Assembly: GCA_029243025.1 (NCBI GenBank)
Contig: JAQWSU010000030.1
Span: 372,001 to 436,000, forward strand
DNA length: 64,000 nucleotides
From: Pirellulaceae bacterium
GTDB taxonomy: Bacteria > Planctomycetota > Planctomycetia > Pirellulales > Pirellulaceae
Reading direction: 5' to 3'
Part shown: piece by piece, positions 9,132 to 18,902 of the stretch
Layout of the letters: the number at the start of each line of letters is the position of its first letter
Numbering within the stretch: the stretch's first letter is position 1
Notes under the pieces: generated by a model
Databases searched by the model: none
The model's input: the letters and a program-made list of their open reading frames with translations, nothing else
What the model was told of the DNA's origin: nothing
Translations under genes and position numbers: made by a program

Positions 9132-9693
9132 TTATCACCCTCTTTTAATGCGTGGGACGGTCTAGCGGCGGATCCGTTCGGATCCGCCATCTGGTCGAAT
9201 TCTTTACGCTACCGGTGATTGGTCAATCACAGCGACCATTTCGTTTCCGGTGAGTTTTGGATACCTAACACGAAAAACTAGTTCCCGACTCAGCCAAATT
9301 CCTGGGGCGTTTGCCGCTATTTGTTTTAAAAGGCCACCCTCCTGGGTGGGTACACGACAACGTTTAACGAATTTAACTTGTGGAGGGCCTTTCTGCACCT
9401 CGGGAGTGGCAATAATCTTCTTCGTTTTTTTCTTATTGGAGTTTCGGCTGTCGTCTCTGATCGCGGATCAGGTCTGCATTCATCTGCCCAATTGGCAGTA
9501 TTTCGCTGAAAATGAGACGAAATAACTGCCAACTTGCCGCCCGAATTTGACTCGATGTTAACTGCCAGTTAGGGTACAAACGACTACGATGTTTGGACTT
9601 AGGTCAAACTGCGGTCGCGATGCAAGAACCGGCACTCAAATTGCAGAAGTAGAGTGCGTCGCAAGGGGCTGAACTGTTTACAGGGCTAAAGAG
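9132..9693. other. Intergenic region upstream of HU and of the response regulator
   Basis: 562 bases between divergent genes, holding the inverted repeat at 9167-9188 and presumably both promoters. Short open frames on both strands (9204-9398 on - is the most protein-like) have no convincing ribosome site or recognised family. Nothing else seen. Confidence 0.45.
9167..9188. repeat. Perfect 10+10 base inverted repeat in the HU leader/promoter
   Basis: GGCGGATCCG, two T, CGGATCCGCC. It lies 36 bases upstream of the HU start. No T run follows on either strand, so it is not a standard terminator. It could be an operator or a 5'-UTR hairpin. Confidence 0.6.
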
Positions 9694-10074
9694 TTGGTTA
9701 TTTCACCATCATTGCTGATCACTGACGATGACCGAGATTTTCGGGAAACATTGTGTGAAATGTTTCGAAAGCGTGGTTTTCGAACGCTTTTGGCGGCCGA
9801 CGGCGAGGAAGCGTTGGAGATTGTCCGTGCATCCGAGGTCCATTTGGTCCTCATGGACATGCATATGCCGCGCTTGACCGGCATGGAGGCGATCGAGCGG
9901 ATAAAGCAGTTCCGCTCGCGTTTGCCCTGTATCTTGATCTCCGGACAGTTAGACGACGAGATTCGCTCGCGTGTGCAGGCTTTTGACGTTTTGGCCAAGC
10001 CCGTCAGTTGTGCGGAAGTAACTCGCTCTGTTTCAGCCGCACTCAAATTCACCTACAACTGGTCTGTGTTGTAG
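9694..10074 (+). CDS. Single-domain response regulator (CheY-like receiver)
   Basis: 126 residues that form one receiver domain and nothing more. Acidic pocket D11-D13 (ITDDDRDF), phospho-acceptor D55 in VLMDMHMP, switch Ser in ILISGQ, and the conserved Lys102 in LAKPVS. Such proteins relay phosphate in a phosphorelay or act allosterically; no kinase adjoins it. The start is a TTG, which is uncertain; only a weak purine stretch precedes it. Convergent with ftsH, with a terminator between. Confidence 0.82.
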   Translation: MVISPSLLITDDDRDFRETLCEMFRKRGFRTLLAADGEEALEIVRASEVHLVLMDMHMPRLTGMEAIERIKQFRSRLPCILISGQLDDEIRSRVQAFDVLAKPVSCAEVTRSVSAALKFTYNWSVL

Positions 10075-10120
10075 AGGCACAGGGCGGTGGTGGGGATTCG
10101 TTGATGTTTCTCCACTCAAG

Positions 10121-10155
10121 ACGCTCCGCTGGATCCCCAACAGGGAGCGTTTTTC
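10121..10155 (+). terminator. Probable terminator after the response regulator
   Basis: Stem ACGCTCC / GGAGCGT with a 16-base loop, followed by a short T run (GTTTTTCC). It lies between the convergent regulator and ftsH genes and has the T run only on +. Confidence 0.6.
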
Positions 10156-12186
10156 CTAGATCGATCCACTGGCTTGATTGTCGTCGCCCGTCGAGGCTGG
10201 CTCTTCGGTATCGGCGTTGCCCGTGGTTTTTATCGAGTCGACTGTGCCGGGCACCACTCGCGGACTGGTTGAACTTTCTTCCATGATCCGCTGAAGTTCC
10301 ATGCCATCGACGGATTCCACGACCATTAATTCTTCCGCTAACGCGACCAATGCCTCTTTGCGGGTCATGAGGATTTCGCGGACGCTTGTCAGACATGAAT
10401 CGATGATTTTGGCGACTCCTTCGTCGATCCGTTGTGCGGTGAGTTCGCTGTGTCCGTGGGTCCGATCTTCACCGGGAGTGGCCAGAAATGCCGATCGGCT
10501 GCTGTCGCGGTAGCTGATGCGGCCGAGCTCGCTCATGCCGTAGTCCATCACCATGCTGCGGGCGATGTCCGTTGCCCGTTCCAAGTCGTTTTGGGCGCCC
10601 GTGGAGATGTCACGGAAGACTAATTCCTCGGCAACCGTGCCTGCCAACAGGACCTGAATCCGACTTTCGAGCTCAGGTTGGGTCATGAGAAATCGATCTC
10701 CCTCGGGTCTTTGGAGCGTATAGCCGAGTGCTGCTAGTCCGCGTGGGATGATGGAGACCTTGTGAACCGGATCGGTATTCGGCAAGCTGAACGCGACCAG
10801 AGCATGCCCGCCTTCGTGATAGGCGACCCGATACTTTTCATCTTCATTCATGATCCGCTGCTTCTTTTCCAAGCCAGCAGTGACTCGTTCGACACCGTCG
10901 TCGAATTCGGACATCGCCACGGCCGATTTGCTTTTTCGAGCCGCCAGCAGAGCTGCTTCATTGACAAGATTCGCGAGATCAGCTCCGGCGAACCCTGGGC
11001 TAATTGCAGCAACTTCCTTGAGGTTGACTGTCGGATCGAGTTTTACCTGTTTGACGTGCACCTTCAGAATGTCCTCTCGCCCACGCACATCCGGTCGATC
11101 AACCAGCACTTGTCGGTCAAAGCGACCTGGTCGGAGCAGCGCCTGGTCCAGCATTTCGGGCCGATTCGTGGCCGCCATGACAATGACTCCGCTGTTGGAG
11201 GCAAAGCCATCCATCTCAACAAGCAGGGCATTCAGTGTTTGCTCGCGTTCGTCATGCCCACCGACCATGCCTGACCCGCGTGATTTCCCGAGTGCATCTA
11301 ATTCGTCAATGAAAATGATGCACGGTGCCTTGGCCTCGGCCTGTTGGAACATGTCGCGCACCCGTGCGGCACCGACCCCGACAAACATCTCCACAAAATC
11401 GGAGCCTGAGAGGCTATAGAAAGGGACCCCCGCTTCGCCCGCGATCGCCTTTGCGAGCAACGTCTTCCCCGTTCCAGGGGGACCAACCAGCAAAACTCCC
11501 TTTGGAATTCGGCCGCCTAGCTTTTGGTATTTTTCGGGTGATTTGAGGAAGTCAACGACCTCGCGGACTTCTTCGACAGCTTCGTCGATGCCTGCGACGT
11601 CGTCGAAGGTGACTCCCAAATCCTCTTGGGCATACAATCGACCACGACTTCGCCCGAAGGACATGGGAGATCCTGCACCGCCAAGCCGCCGTAACATTAG
11701 AAAGAAAAAGAGTAAAAACAGGCCGCTAATGACAAACATGGGCGCGTAGGATCGCCAAATGCTGGGCCCCGGTCGATGTTGCCAACGGATACCAGCGGCG
11801 TCGAGTGCAGTCGTGAGCCGAGTCAGATCGGCTTCGCTTTCGCTTTTATAGCTACGGAATTCGACGACTTTGTCTTCCGTCGGGCTTTTCCTTTTAATTT
11901 TGCCTTCGATGGAGGTGTTGCCAATTCTCAGCGGCTGCCCGTTGGGCTGGAGATCGCTGTAGACGATCTCTTGTGCACCGACTTTTACCTTGAATTGAGC
12001 GTCTGGATTGGTTTTTTTCTCTTCGACCAGACGCAACAGTTGGGGATAGGCGATTTCTTCGGCTGACCCGACCACGTAAAAAACTACGAATAGGATCGCG
12101 ATCCCAAAGACCGTTGCGAACAGCAGAAAGTTATAGCTGTTGTTTTTGCCCTCAGACCCACGCTTATTTGATTCGTTTTGGCTCAT
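10156..12186 (-). CDS. ftsH: ATP-dependent zinc metalloprotease FtsH
   Basis: Membrane-bound AAA+ protease that degrades membrane and short-lived regulatory proteins. 676 residues: membrane helix about 19-40, periplasmic domain, second helix about 148-167, then AAA with Walker A GPPGTGKT (235-242) and Walker B IIFIDELD (290-297), SRH region RPGRFDRQ, and the protease domain with zinc motif HEGGH (457-461); the family norm is HEAGH. The third zinc ligand is probably the Asp in [10 protein letters not shown]. The C-terminal 35 residues are low-complexity. It stands alone and is divergent from dxr. Confidence 0.97.
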   Translation of the reverse strand: MSQNESNKRGSEGKNNSYNFLLFATVFGIAILFVVFYVVGSAEEIAYPQLLRLVEEKKTNPDAQFKVKVGAQEIVYSDLQPNGQPLRIGNTSIEGKIKRKSPTEDKVVEFRSYKSESEADLTRLTTALDAAGIRWQHRPGPSIWRSYAPMFVISGLFLLFFFLMLRRLGGAGSPMSFGRSRGRLYAQEDLGVTFDDVAGIDEAVEEVREVVDFLKSPEKYQKLGGRIPKGVLLVGPPGTGKTLLAKAIAGEAGVPFYSLSGSDFVEMFVGVGAARVRDMFQQAEAKAPCIIFIDELDALGKSRGSGMVGGHDEREQTLNALLVEMDGFASNSGVIVMAATNRPEMLDQALLRPGRFDRQVLVDRPDVRGREDILKVHVKQVKLDPTVNLKEVAAISPGFAGADLANLVNEAALLAARKSKSAVAMSEFDDGVERVTAGLEKKQRIMNEDEKYRVAYHEGGHALVAFSLPNTDPVHKVSIIPRGLAALGYTLQRPEGDRFLMTQPELESRIQVLLAGTVAEELVFRDISTGAQNDLERATDIARSMVMDYGMSELGRISYRDSSRSAFLATPGEDRTHGHSELTAQRIDEGVAKIIDSCLTSVREILMTRKEALVALAEELMVVESVDGMELQRIMEESSTSPRVVPGTVDSIKTTGNADTEEPASTGDDNQASGSI

Positions 12187-12593
12187 CGACTCGGTTTTCT
12201 CTCGCGATTAGGCGGTCTAGAGGCGGGTTCCCCGCCAGTTTTGTGGCGTAGTACGGTTTTATAGCGAAGCGGTTGGGGCTCGGTAAGGCATCTATTTTGC
12301 TCTGCATTATAGCAGTCAACGGGTGACCGTCTCAGCTTCGGTTCCTAAGCACTGAGAAAACTGTCTTGTCGCCGAAAAAACACGTCTCTAGAATGCTCCC
12401 ATCCTGTCACTTGCCAATCACTTAATCTGCAGCGATTGGCGGATCTGCACTGAACCATACTTTAGTGCAATCCGAGAGGGCCACGCTTTTTGTTGTTCTG
12501 ACCCGCGACGCTTGGAGACCCAGTCATCTCGTTTTGGTAGAGTTGCGTTTATCCGTCGAAATCCGTTTTTTTCAGTCCTTTCTGAGTGGTCGA
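12187..12593. other. Divergent promoter region ftsH / dxr
   Basis: 407 bases. A small GC hairpin (GGCGGG, TTC, CCCGCC) at about 12221-12235 lies in the ftsH leader. The dxr frame is open upstream from 12465, but family homology starts at 12594. No firm promoter elements picked. Confidence 0.45.
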
Positions 12594-13745
12594 GTGTCGA
12601 ACGTCGCGATCCTGGGATCTACCGGCAGTATCGGATGTAGCACGTTAGAGGTTATCGATGCCTCGGCGGGTCGTTTGCATGCGCACGCCTTGACCGCCCA
12701 TAGCCGCATGAAAGAGGCGGTTCAGCAGGCTCAGCATTGCCGGCCCCGCTGGCTGGTGGCAACTTCGCTGCGAAATCGGGATGAATTTTCCTGGTCAGAT
12801 TTGCCGGCTGAGACCGAAGTACTGGTCGGTGCCGAGGGAATTGAACGAGTTGTCACGGACGAGGCGATCGACGTGGTGGTCGCGGCCATTGTCGGCAGTG
12901 CCGGCTTGGACGGCACTTGGGCTGCGATTGAAGCGGGTAAATGTATCGCTTTGGCCAACAAAGAGACGCTGGTCGTGGCCGGTTCATTGGTGATGCAATT
13001 GGCTCGGGAACGGAATGCACCGATTATTCCAGTCGACAGCGAGCATAGTGCCATTTTTCAAGCTTTGTCCGCTGGGAAATCAGCCGAGGTCAAGCGGATC
13101 GTGTTGACGGCGAGCGGGGGCCCGTTTCGTGACCGGTCGCTCGATCAGATGAATCGGGTGACACCGGCCGAGGCTTTGGCCCACCCCACCTGGAAAATGG
13201 GGCCTAAGATCACCATCGATTCGGCGACAATGATGAATAAGGCCTTGGAAATTATCGAGGCACGTTGGTTGTTCGATCTGCGACCCGACCAAATTCAGGT
13301 CATGGTCCACCCTCAGTCGATTGTCCATTCCTTGGTAGAATTTGTGGATGGCTCGGTGGTGGCCCAACTCGGACCACCCGATATGAAGCTGCCGATCCAG
13401 TATGCTTTGACCTATCCTCAACGATGGGAAGGTGTGGCGGAGCGAATGGACTGGAGTCAGCCGTTTCAACTGACTTTTGATCCGCCCGATGAGGAAAAGT
13501 TTCCGGCGATTGCCCTCGGGCATGAAGTGGCTCGGTTAGGAGGCACTTCGGGGGTGGTCGTCAATGCGGCCAATGAAGCGGCCGTTCAAGGTTTCTTGGA
13601 TGGTCGATTGAGATTTACTGAAATTGTTCGCGCCTGCAAGGCGGTTCTGGAACATCACGAATATGATGCGAAGCCAACGCTTGCCGATCTGAATCGGCTG
13701 GATACGTGGGCACGTGAGGAGGTTTTTCGGTGGATTTGCACATGA
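12594..13745 (+). CDS. dxr: 1-deoxy-D-xylulose 5-phosphate reductoisomerase
   Basis: Second step of the MEP isoprenoid pathway: converts DXP to MEP with NADPH and a divalent metal. 383 residues from this GTG (VSNVAILGSTGSIG). Seen: NADPH motif GSTGSIG at the N-terminus, ANKETLV, PVDSEHSAIFQ (metal ligands), HPTWKMGPKITIDSATMMNK and VHPQSIVHS. The start was chosen because the glycine-rich loop normally begins a few residues from the N-terminus; the frame is open 43 codons further up. It overlaps the protease gene that follows by 16 bases. The order dxr-rseP is conserved in many bacteria. ispE of the same pathway is at 48 kb. Confidence 0.94.
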   Translation: MSNVAILGSTGSIGCSTLEVIDASAGRLHAHALTAHSRMKEAVQQAQHCRPRWLVATSLRNRDEFSWSDLPAETEVLVGAEGIERVVTDEAIDVVVAAIVGSAGLDGTWAAIEAGKCIALANKETLVVAGSLVMQLARERNAPIIPVDSEHSAIFQALSAGKSAEVKRIVLTASGGPFRDRSLDQMNRVTPAEALAHPTWKMGPKITIDSATMMNKALEIIEARWLFDLRPDQIQVMVHPQSIVHSLVEFVDGSVVAQLGPPDMKLPIQYALTYPQRWEGVAERMDWSQPFQLTFDPPDEEKFPAIALGHEVARLGGTSGVVVNAANEAAVQGFLDGRLRFTEIVRACKAVLEHHEYDAKPTLADLNRLDTWAREEVFRWICT

Positions 13746-15865
13746 ATCCGATGATTGCGGCCATTTCGATTTCAATGCTGACGGCAATCCTGAAAGCAGC
13801 GTTTGGATTAGGGTTCGTCATCTTCGTACATGAGTTGGGTCATTTTCTTGTCGCAAAGGCATGCGGCGTGAAATGTGAAAAATTCTACGTGGGTTTCGAT
13901 GTGCCGATCAAAATCGGTCCGATCCAACTTCCCCGCACGTTGTTTCGCAAGCAATGGGGCGAGACCGAGTATGGGATCGGCATCGTTCCACTCGGCGGAT
14001 ATGTGAAAATGTTGGGCCAAGACGACAATCCGGCTAACTCGGCCAAGGAAGCCGAACGGATTCGAGTCGCACGCGAGGAATCGGGTGCTGCTGACGCTGG
14101 TGACGCGCCAGAAATTGATCCGCGAAGTTATCCGGCCAAGAGTGTGCCACAACGCTTGGCGATCATTTCCGCCGGCGTGATCATGAATCTGATTTTCGCC
14201 GTGATCTTTAGCATGATTGCCTATCGCATGGGGGTAAGTTACACGCCGTGCATCGTGGGATCGACAACGCCCGGACTCTCAGCCTGGCAAGTCGGTTTGC
14301 AGACCGGCGATCGTATTATTCAAATGGATCGCGACGGCACCGAAAGTGAAAACCTGCGATTCGACAAAGACATGGTGGTGAAGGTCATGATGACCGGTGC
14401 CAACCAAGATCTCGATCTGCGTATCCAACCTTACTCGGCACCCGGAACAACTCCTCAGCTACCGATGTGGGTCGACGTCGAACTCAGTAGCCCCCGCGAA
14501 GAGTTGAACGGACGACCCGTGATCGGTATCAGCCCGTACGCCACAACAAAGATTGGCCTCCCTGATGAGAAAACCAAACTTTTGAGTAATCTGCCGATCG
14601 GCCAAGCTAATCCCCCGCTGAAATTCGGAGATCAGATCGTTGCCGTGAATGGTGATCCGGTCGTGAACTACGAAGAACTCAGCGTGCAACTGGCTCGTCG
14701 TGTCGACGAAGATCTCAAACTGACCATCAAACGAAAGGCAGAAAGTGGCCAGGCCGAGGCCGATCAATTCGAATCGATCTTGCCCCGAAACCCACTGCGT
14801 TCACTCGGTATTAACCTGCGAATCGGACCAATCGTCGCGATTCAAAACGGTTCCTTAGCGGAAAAAGTTGGACTCAAAGTTGACGATCGTGTGTTGACGG
14901 TCAACGGGAATCCGATTGGAGACCCCCTCACGTTACCCGCACAGTTGCGACGTCTGGCGGGAAAAGCCGTGACAATCGGCGTCGAACGACCGGGCGTTGA
15001 TGAGCCCGTATCGATTTCGGTGACTCCCGTTGAGCCTGATATGCTCCATCTCGGAAGCGGGATTGGAGACCCTCTCGCTGTGGAAGCAGTTGGATTCGCT
15101 TTCACCATCGAAAATGTCATTGTGTCGGTGACGCCAGGCTCGCCAGCGGACCAAGCTGGTGTGCAAGCCGGTGATCTGTTGCAAGAGGTTGGTTTTATCC
15201 CAGCCAGCGAAGAAGAAAAGCGTTTGGAAGAGGAAATCTTTTCAAATTTGAGCCCCATCCCGTTAGGTGATAAGAATCGATCTTGGCCTGTGGTGCAAGA
15301 ACGAATTCAGATGAGTCAACCCAACACGAAATTCAATGTGGTTTTCATCCGTGATGATCTGCAAAAGAACGTGGAATTGGTGGCCGTGAAGTCCTCGGAA
15401 TGGAATGTGCCTGACCGTGGTCTGCGACTGATGACGGATGAGGAGGTCCATCGCGTAAGCTCATGGTCAGATGCCTTTAGTCTGGGAGTCCGAGAGACAA
15501 ACGAGTCGATCAGTCAAGTCTACTTCATTCTCTTCCGTCTCGTGACCGGGCGAATCTCACCAACTAACTTGGGCGGACCGGCCTCCATCGCGACCATGGC
15601 TGGCATGGAAGCGAATCAAAGCACCGCTCGCTTGCTCATCTTTTTGACCATGCTGAGCGCTAACCTCGCCGTCATTAACTTTTTACCCATTCCCGTTCTT
15701 GACGGTGGCCACGCGATGTTCTTGCTTTACGAAGGAATCTTTCGTCGACCCGTCAACGATCGGATCGCTTTCGGACTGACAATGGCCGGATTCTGCTTCA
15801 TTTTGGGCCTAATGATCTTCGTGATCGGACTCGACGTCTGGCGATTTTCTGGATTGGCCAGCTAA
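13730..15865 (+). CDS. rseP: RseP-like site-2 zinc metalloprotease with several PDZ segments
   Basis: Intramembrane protease that releases membrane-tethered regulators or clears signal peptide remnants. 711 residues, against about 450 in E. coli RseP. Zinc motif HELGH at 34-38 in the first membrane helix; the second catalytic motif NFLPIPVLDGGH lies near the C-terminus, followed by two more hydrophobic helices. Between them are four PDZ-like units marked by GDRIIQMD, GDQIVAVNG, DDRVLTVNG and GDLLQEVG. The GTG start has GAGGAGG seven bases before it; an ATG at 13742 would form an ATGA overlap with dxr but has a poor spacing. Confidence 0.9.
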   Translation: MDLHMNPMIAAISISMLTAILKAAFGLGFVIFVHELGHFLVAKACGVKCEKFYVGFDVPIKIGPIQLPRTLFRKQWGETEYGIGIVPLGGYVKMLGQDDNPANSAKEAERIRVAREESGAADAGDAPEIDPRSYPAKSVPQRLAIISAGVIMNLIFAVIFSMIAYRMGVSYTPCIVGSTTPGLSAWQVGLQTGDRIIQMDRDGTESENLRFDKDMVVKVMMTGANQDLDLRIQPYSAPGTTPQLPMWVDVELSSPREELNGRPVIGISPYATTKIGLPDEKTKLLSNLPIGQANPPLKFGDQIVAVNGDPVVNYEELSVQLARRVDEDLKLTIKRKAESGQAEADQFESILPRNPLRSLGINLRIGPIVAIQNGSLAEKVGLKVDDRVLTVNGNPIGDPLTLPAQLRRLAGKAVTIGVERPGVDEPVSISVTPVEPDMLHLGSGIGDPLAVEAVGFAFTIENVIVSVTPGSPADQAGVQAGDLLQEVGFIPASEEEKRLEEEIFSNLSPIPLGDKNRSWPVVQERIQMSQPNTKFNVVFIRDDLQKNVELVAVKSSEWNVPDRGLRLMTDEEVHRVSSWSDAFSLGVRETNESISQVYFILFRLVTGRISPTNLGGPASIATMAGMEANQSTARLLIFLTMLSANLAVINFLPIPVLDGGHAMFLLYEGIFRRPVNDRIAFGLTMAGFCFILGLMIFVIGLDVWRFSGLAS

Positions 15866-15892
15866 CTACTGTCGAGAGGCGGAGGCGAGGTC

Positions 15893-16600
15893 GTGGTCGA
15901 ACAACGGTCAGTTCGGACCATTATGTTTGATGCGGTGGGAACCCTCCTGTTCGCCAAACCGAATGTCGTTGATGTCTATCACGGCTTGGGGGCGACCCAT
16001 GGAAGTCGGGTGACGCGAGACCGGGTGGGAGATCGATTTCGAACGGCCGTTGATCTGTTTCACCGTCGTCCTGGCCAGGGGCAGTTGCCCATGGCAACTT
16101 CTCAAGATGATGAGTACCGACGTTGGCAGTCGATTGTCGCTTATGTGTTTTTGGATCTGTCCGACACCTCAGATCTCTTTGAAGCGTTGTGGAATCATTT
16201 CTCCAAACCAGAGCACTGGAGCGTTTATGATGATGTCCCGGCGACGCTGCAAACCCTTCGCGATCGCGGCTTCCAACTCGGAATTGCATCCAACTTTGAT
16301 CGACGTTTGGAGCAGATCGCTGAACAGCTGAAGCTGCAAATACCGGACGAGTTCGTATTTCATTCAGCCGGTTTGGGGGTGCGGAAACCTGCAAAGGATT
16401 TCTTTCGACGCATCGAGCGAGCCTGTGACCTGCTTTCCCACCAACTTCTTTTGGTGGGTGATAGCCGAGAAGTGGATTATTTGGCGGCGGAACAGGCGGG
16501 TTGGCAGGCCGTCTGGTTGCGGCGTGGAAGCGGGGATGATTTGGAGTCGGGCCAAATATCCGATTTACATCAGCTGAGCGAAGTGATAGCTGCTTGCTGA
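15893..16600 (+). CDS. HAD-superfamily hydrolase with altered catalytic loop
   Basis: 235 residues. Motif I is MFDAVGTLL: the nucleophile Asp is present, but the usual second Asp (DxDGT) is Val. Motif II is the IASNFD region, motif III Lys is in VRKPAKDFF, and motif IV is LLVGDSREVDYLAA. A helical cap lies between motifs I and II. Members with DAVGT occur in the HDHD3-like branch. Substrate unknown; phosphatase activity through the standard acid/base Asp is in doubt. Starts at GTG after GGAGGCGAGG, 27 bases after the protease gene, so probably in the dxr operon. Confidence 0.82.
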   Translation: MVEQRSVRTIMFDAVGTLLFAKPNVVDVYHGLGATHGSRVTRDRVGDRFRTAVDLFHRRPGQGQLPMATSQDDEYRRWQSIVAYVFLDLSDTSDLFEALWNHFSKPEHWSVYDDVPATLQTLRDRGFQLGIASNFDRRLEQIAEQLKLQIPDEFVFHSAGLGVRKPAKDFFRRIERACDLLSHQLLLVGDSREVDYLAAEQAGWQAVWLRRGSGDDLESGQISDLHQLSEVIAAC

Positions 16601-16742
16601 TGTCACCGATCGCTCTTGTTCGGCAAACGAGTTCTCAGTACGATCGCCGACTCGGTGATGGCAGGGATAGACTGGCATGACGTCTTGATTCTATCTCGAT
16701 TCACTTGTTGATAAACTCGTGGTGACATGGGAGTTGCTATAG

Positions 16743-17810
16743 ATGAGCATGACGCTCGGACAACTTGCAGAATTGATTGGTGGTCGGCTTGCCGGCGATG
16801 CAAACCTGCCGATTTCCGGCGCAGCGACCTTGGATGCTGCCGGACCGGACGAGATCAGCTTTGTCGATCAGGAGCGTTTGCTGAAGGAAGTTTCGGAATC
16901 TGTTGCTGCTGCCGTTGTCTTGAAAGAAGGTATGAAGACGGTCGCTCGGGACGCGATCTACGTGGGCGACCCACGTGCTGCTTTCACTCAGATTGTGACC
17001 CGCTTTCGTCCGCCTGTTCCAGTTGCCCAGGCAGGGATTAGTGCTGCAGCGGATATCAGTGCAAAGGCGCAAATCGGGCGTGAGGTCAGTATCCAGGCCG
17101 GCGTTGTAATTGGCGATGATGTTGTGATTGGTGATGGCGTGACGATCCACGCGAATGTCACGATCATGGCCGGCTGCCAGATTGAGCGAAAGGTGACGCT
17201 TTTTCCTGGAGTTGTGATCTACTCGGGTACTCAGGTTGGAGCCCGTTCGGTGATTCACGCGGGCGCAGTGATTGGAGCGTTTGGCTTTGGCTACGACACA
17301 ATCAAGGGTCAGCATCAACGTGGCCCTCAACTGGGCTTTGTGAAGATTGAAGCTGACGTGGAGATCGGCGCTTGTACGACGATTGACCGGGGGACTTACG
17401 GGCCGACGGTGATCGGTGAAGGAACCAAGATTGATAATCAAGTAATGATTGCTCACAACTGTCGCATCGGTAAACACAATCTCATCTGCTCACAAGTTGG
17501 TATCGCCGGCAGTAGCAGCAGTGGTGACTATGTCGTCATGGCAGGACAAGTGGGTGTGCCAGATCATTGTCGTGTGGGGAATCGAGCGGTGGTGGGAGCG
17601 AAATCGGGCGTGATGAAAGATGTGCCGGATGACACGACCGTCGTTGGCATTCCCGCCACTCCGGAACGTGAACAAATGGCAAAGCAAGCCGCTTTTTCCA
17701 AACTACCGGAAATGAGAAAACAGTTGCGGTCGCTGCAACGAGTTGTCGATCGATTGGCGGAAGAAGTCCGTGCCACTGAGATTTCGACCAAGGCGTCCGA
17801 AGCCGCTTGA
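16743..17810 (+). CDS. lpxD: UDP-3-O-(3-hydroxyacyl)glucosamine N-acyltransferase
   Basis: Third step of lipid A synthesis: adds a second hydroxyacyl chain from acyl-ACP. 355 residues. The N-terminal uridine-binding domain ([16 protein letters not shown]) is followed by a long left-handed beta-helix of hexapeptide repeats, and a C-terminal helix rich in Arg/Leu. The catalytic His lies in the [15 protein letters not shown] segment typical of LpxD. lpxI follows 46 bases later; both point to LPS-type outer leaflet synthesis. Confidence 0.93.
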   Translation: MSMTLGQLAELIGGRLAGDANLPISGAATLDAAGPDEISFVDQERLLKEVSESVAAAVVLKEGMKTVARDAIYVGDPRAAFTQIVTRFRPPVPVAQAGISAAADISAKAQIGREVSIQAGVVIGDDVVIGDGVTIHANVTIMAGCQIERKVTLFPGVVIYSGTQVGARSVIHAGAVIGAFGFGYDTIKGQHQRGPQLGFVKIEADVEIGACTTIDRGTYGPTVIGEGTKIDNQVMIAHNCRIGKHNLICSQVGIAGSSSSGDYVVMAGQVGVPDHCRVGNRAVVGAKSGVMKDVPDDTTVVGIPATPEREQMAKQAAFSKLPEMRKQLRSLQRVVDRLAEEVRATEISTKASEAA

Positions 17811-17856
17811 TTTTCCGACTCCGTGGTGAAGAGCAGACGAACAACAAGGAATTGAC

Positions 17857-18747
17857 GTGTTAGTCGATCAAACTCAACCCGACCGTGTGGGACTCGTTGC
17901 CGGATGGGGCCGCTATCCGATCGTCGTGGCCGAAGCACTTCGCCTTCAAGGCAAGCAAGTGTACTGTTTAGGCGTTAAGGATCATGCGGATCCAGCGCTC
18001 GAAGATATTTGCCATGACTTTCAGCAAATTGGTATCGCGCGTCTTGGAGCGGCAGTCCGTTACTTCAGACGGCATGATGTAAAACAGGCCACGATGGCGG
18101 GAAAGATCCACAAAGTACTTTTGTTTCAAAACCTCTACTGGTTGAAGCACTTTCCCGATCTGACCTTCGTGCGCACTTTTTATCCCCACTTTGTCACGCT
18201 GACGCGCGATCGAACTGACGATACGATGCTGGGAACTTTTGTTGAGGCCTTCGGTGAACGAGGCATACGTTTCGCGCCCGCCACCGATTTTGTGCCCGAA
18301 CTGTTGGTGAGCGATGGGAGGCTAAGCGGTCATCGATTGAGTTCCAGTCAACGTAAGGACATCGAATTTGGCTGGCAGTTGGCGACTGAAATGGGACGGT
18401 TGGATATTGGACAAAGTGTGGCGGTGAAGGGCCGCGCGATTTTGGCGGTTGAGGCAGTGGAAGGGACCGATGAATGCATTCGTCGAGCAGGCCAATTGTG
18501 CCCGGCTGGCGGCTTCACCGTTGTTAAAGTTGCCAAGCCGCAGCAAGACATGCGTTTCGACGTACCCACGGTGGGGATGGGCACCTTGCGGGTCATGGTC
18601 GAGTGCGGTGCACGGGTTCTTGCCGTGGAAGCGGAGCGGACGATCCTGATCGACGAATCGGAGTTTATTCAATATGCACAAAAGCATCGGATTTCTGTCG
18701 TTGCACTCAGCCGGCGCCCCGCTGTGGGTTTGGCGGATGCTGCCTGA
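17857..18747 (+). CDS. lpxI: UDP-2,3-diacylglucosamine diphosphatase, LpxI type
   Basis: Hydrolyses UDP-diacylglucosamine to lipid X in lipid A synthesis; the LpxI (DUF1009) family replaces LpxH in many bacteria. 296 residues. Seen: LVAGWGRYP at the N-terminus, TMAGKIHK, a TRDRTDDTMLG stretch and the C-terminal part with KGRAILAVEAVEGTDE, RAG, FTVVKVAKPQQDMRFDVPT and VGMGTL. Starts at GTG after a purine stretch. Pairing with lpxD supports the call. Confidence 0.92.
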   Translation: MLVDQTQPDRVGLVAGWGRYPIVVAEALRLQGKQVYCLGVKDHADPALEDICHDFQQIGIARLGAAVRYFRRHDVKQATMAGKIHKVLLFQNLYWLKHFPDLTFVRTFYPHFVTLTRDRTDDTMLGTFVEAFGERGIRFAPATDFVPELLVSDGRLSGHRLSSSQRKDIEFGWQLATEMGRLDIGQSVAVKGRAILAVEAVEGTDECIRRAGQLCPAGGFTVVKVAKPQQDMRFDVPTVGMGTLRVMVECGARVLAVEAERTILIDESEFIQYAQKHRISVVALSRRPAVGLADAA

Positions 18748-18902
18748 TTCGGCTTGATTCGAGCTGATTATCTTCAAAAACCGGTCCCCATCTGACAGCA
18801 GTCATGCAACAATGTGGAGAGTTCCTGCTGCCCGTGTGGCTGGAGCAACTGTTGTTGTCAGGATGTTTTCAGACTCACGCAGGTTTCAATTGAGGTTGCG
18901 AT

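Noticed and set aside
9204-9398. 64-codon frame on - upstream of HU (fairly protein-like)
   Set aside because: GTG start without a good ribosome site, no family recognised, lies in the region expected to be promoter DNA.
12465-12593. 43-codon upstream extension of dxr
   Set aside because: The NADPH loop GSTGSIG normally lies within the first 20 residues; the extension has no recognisable feature.
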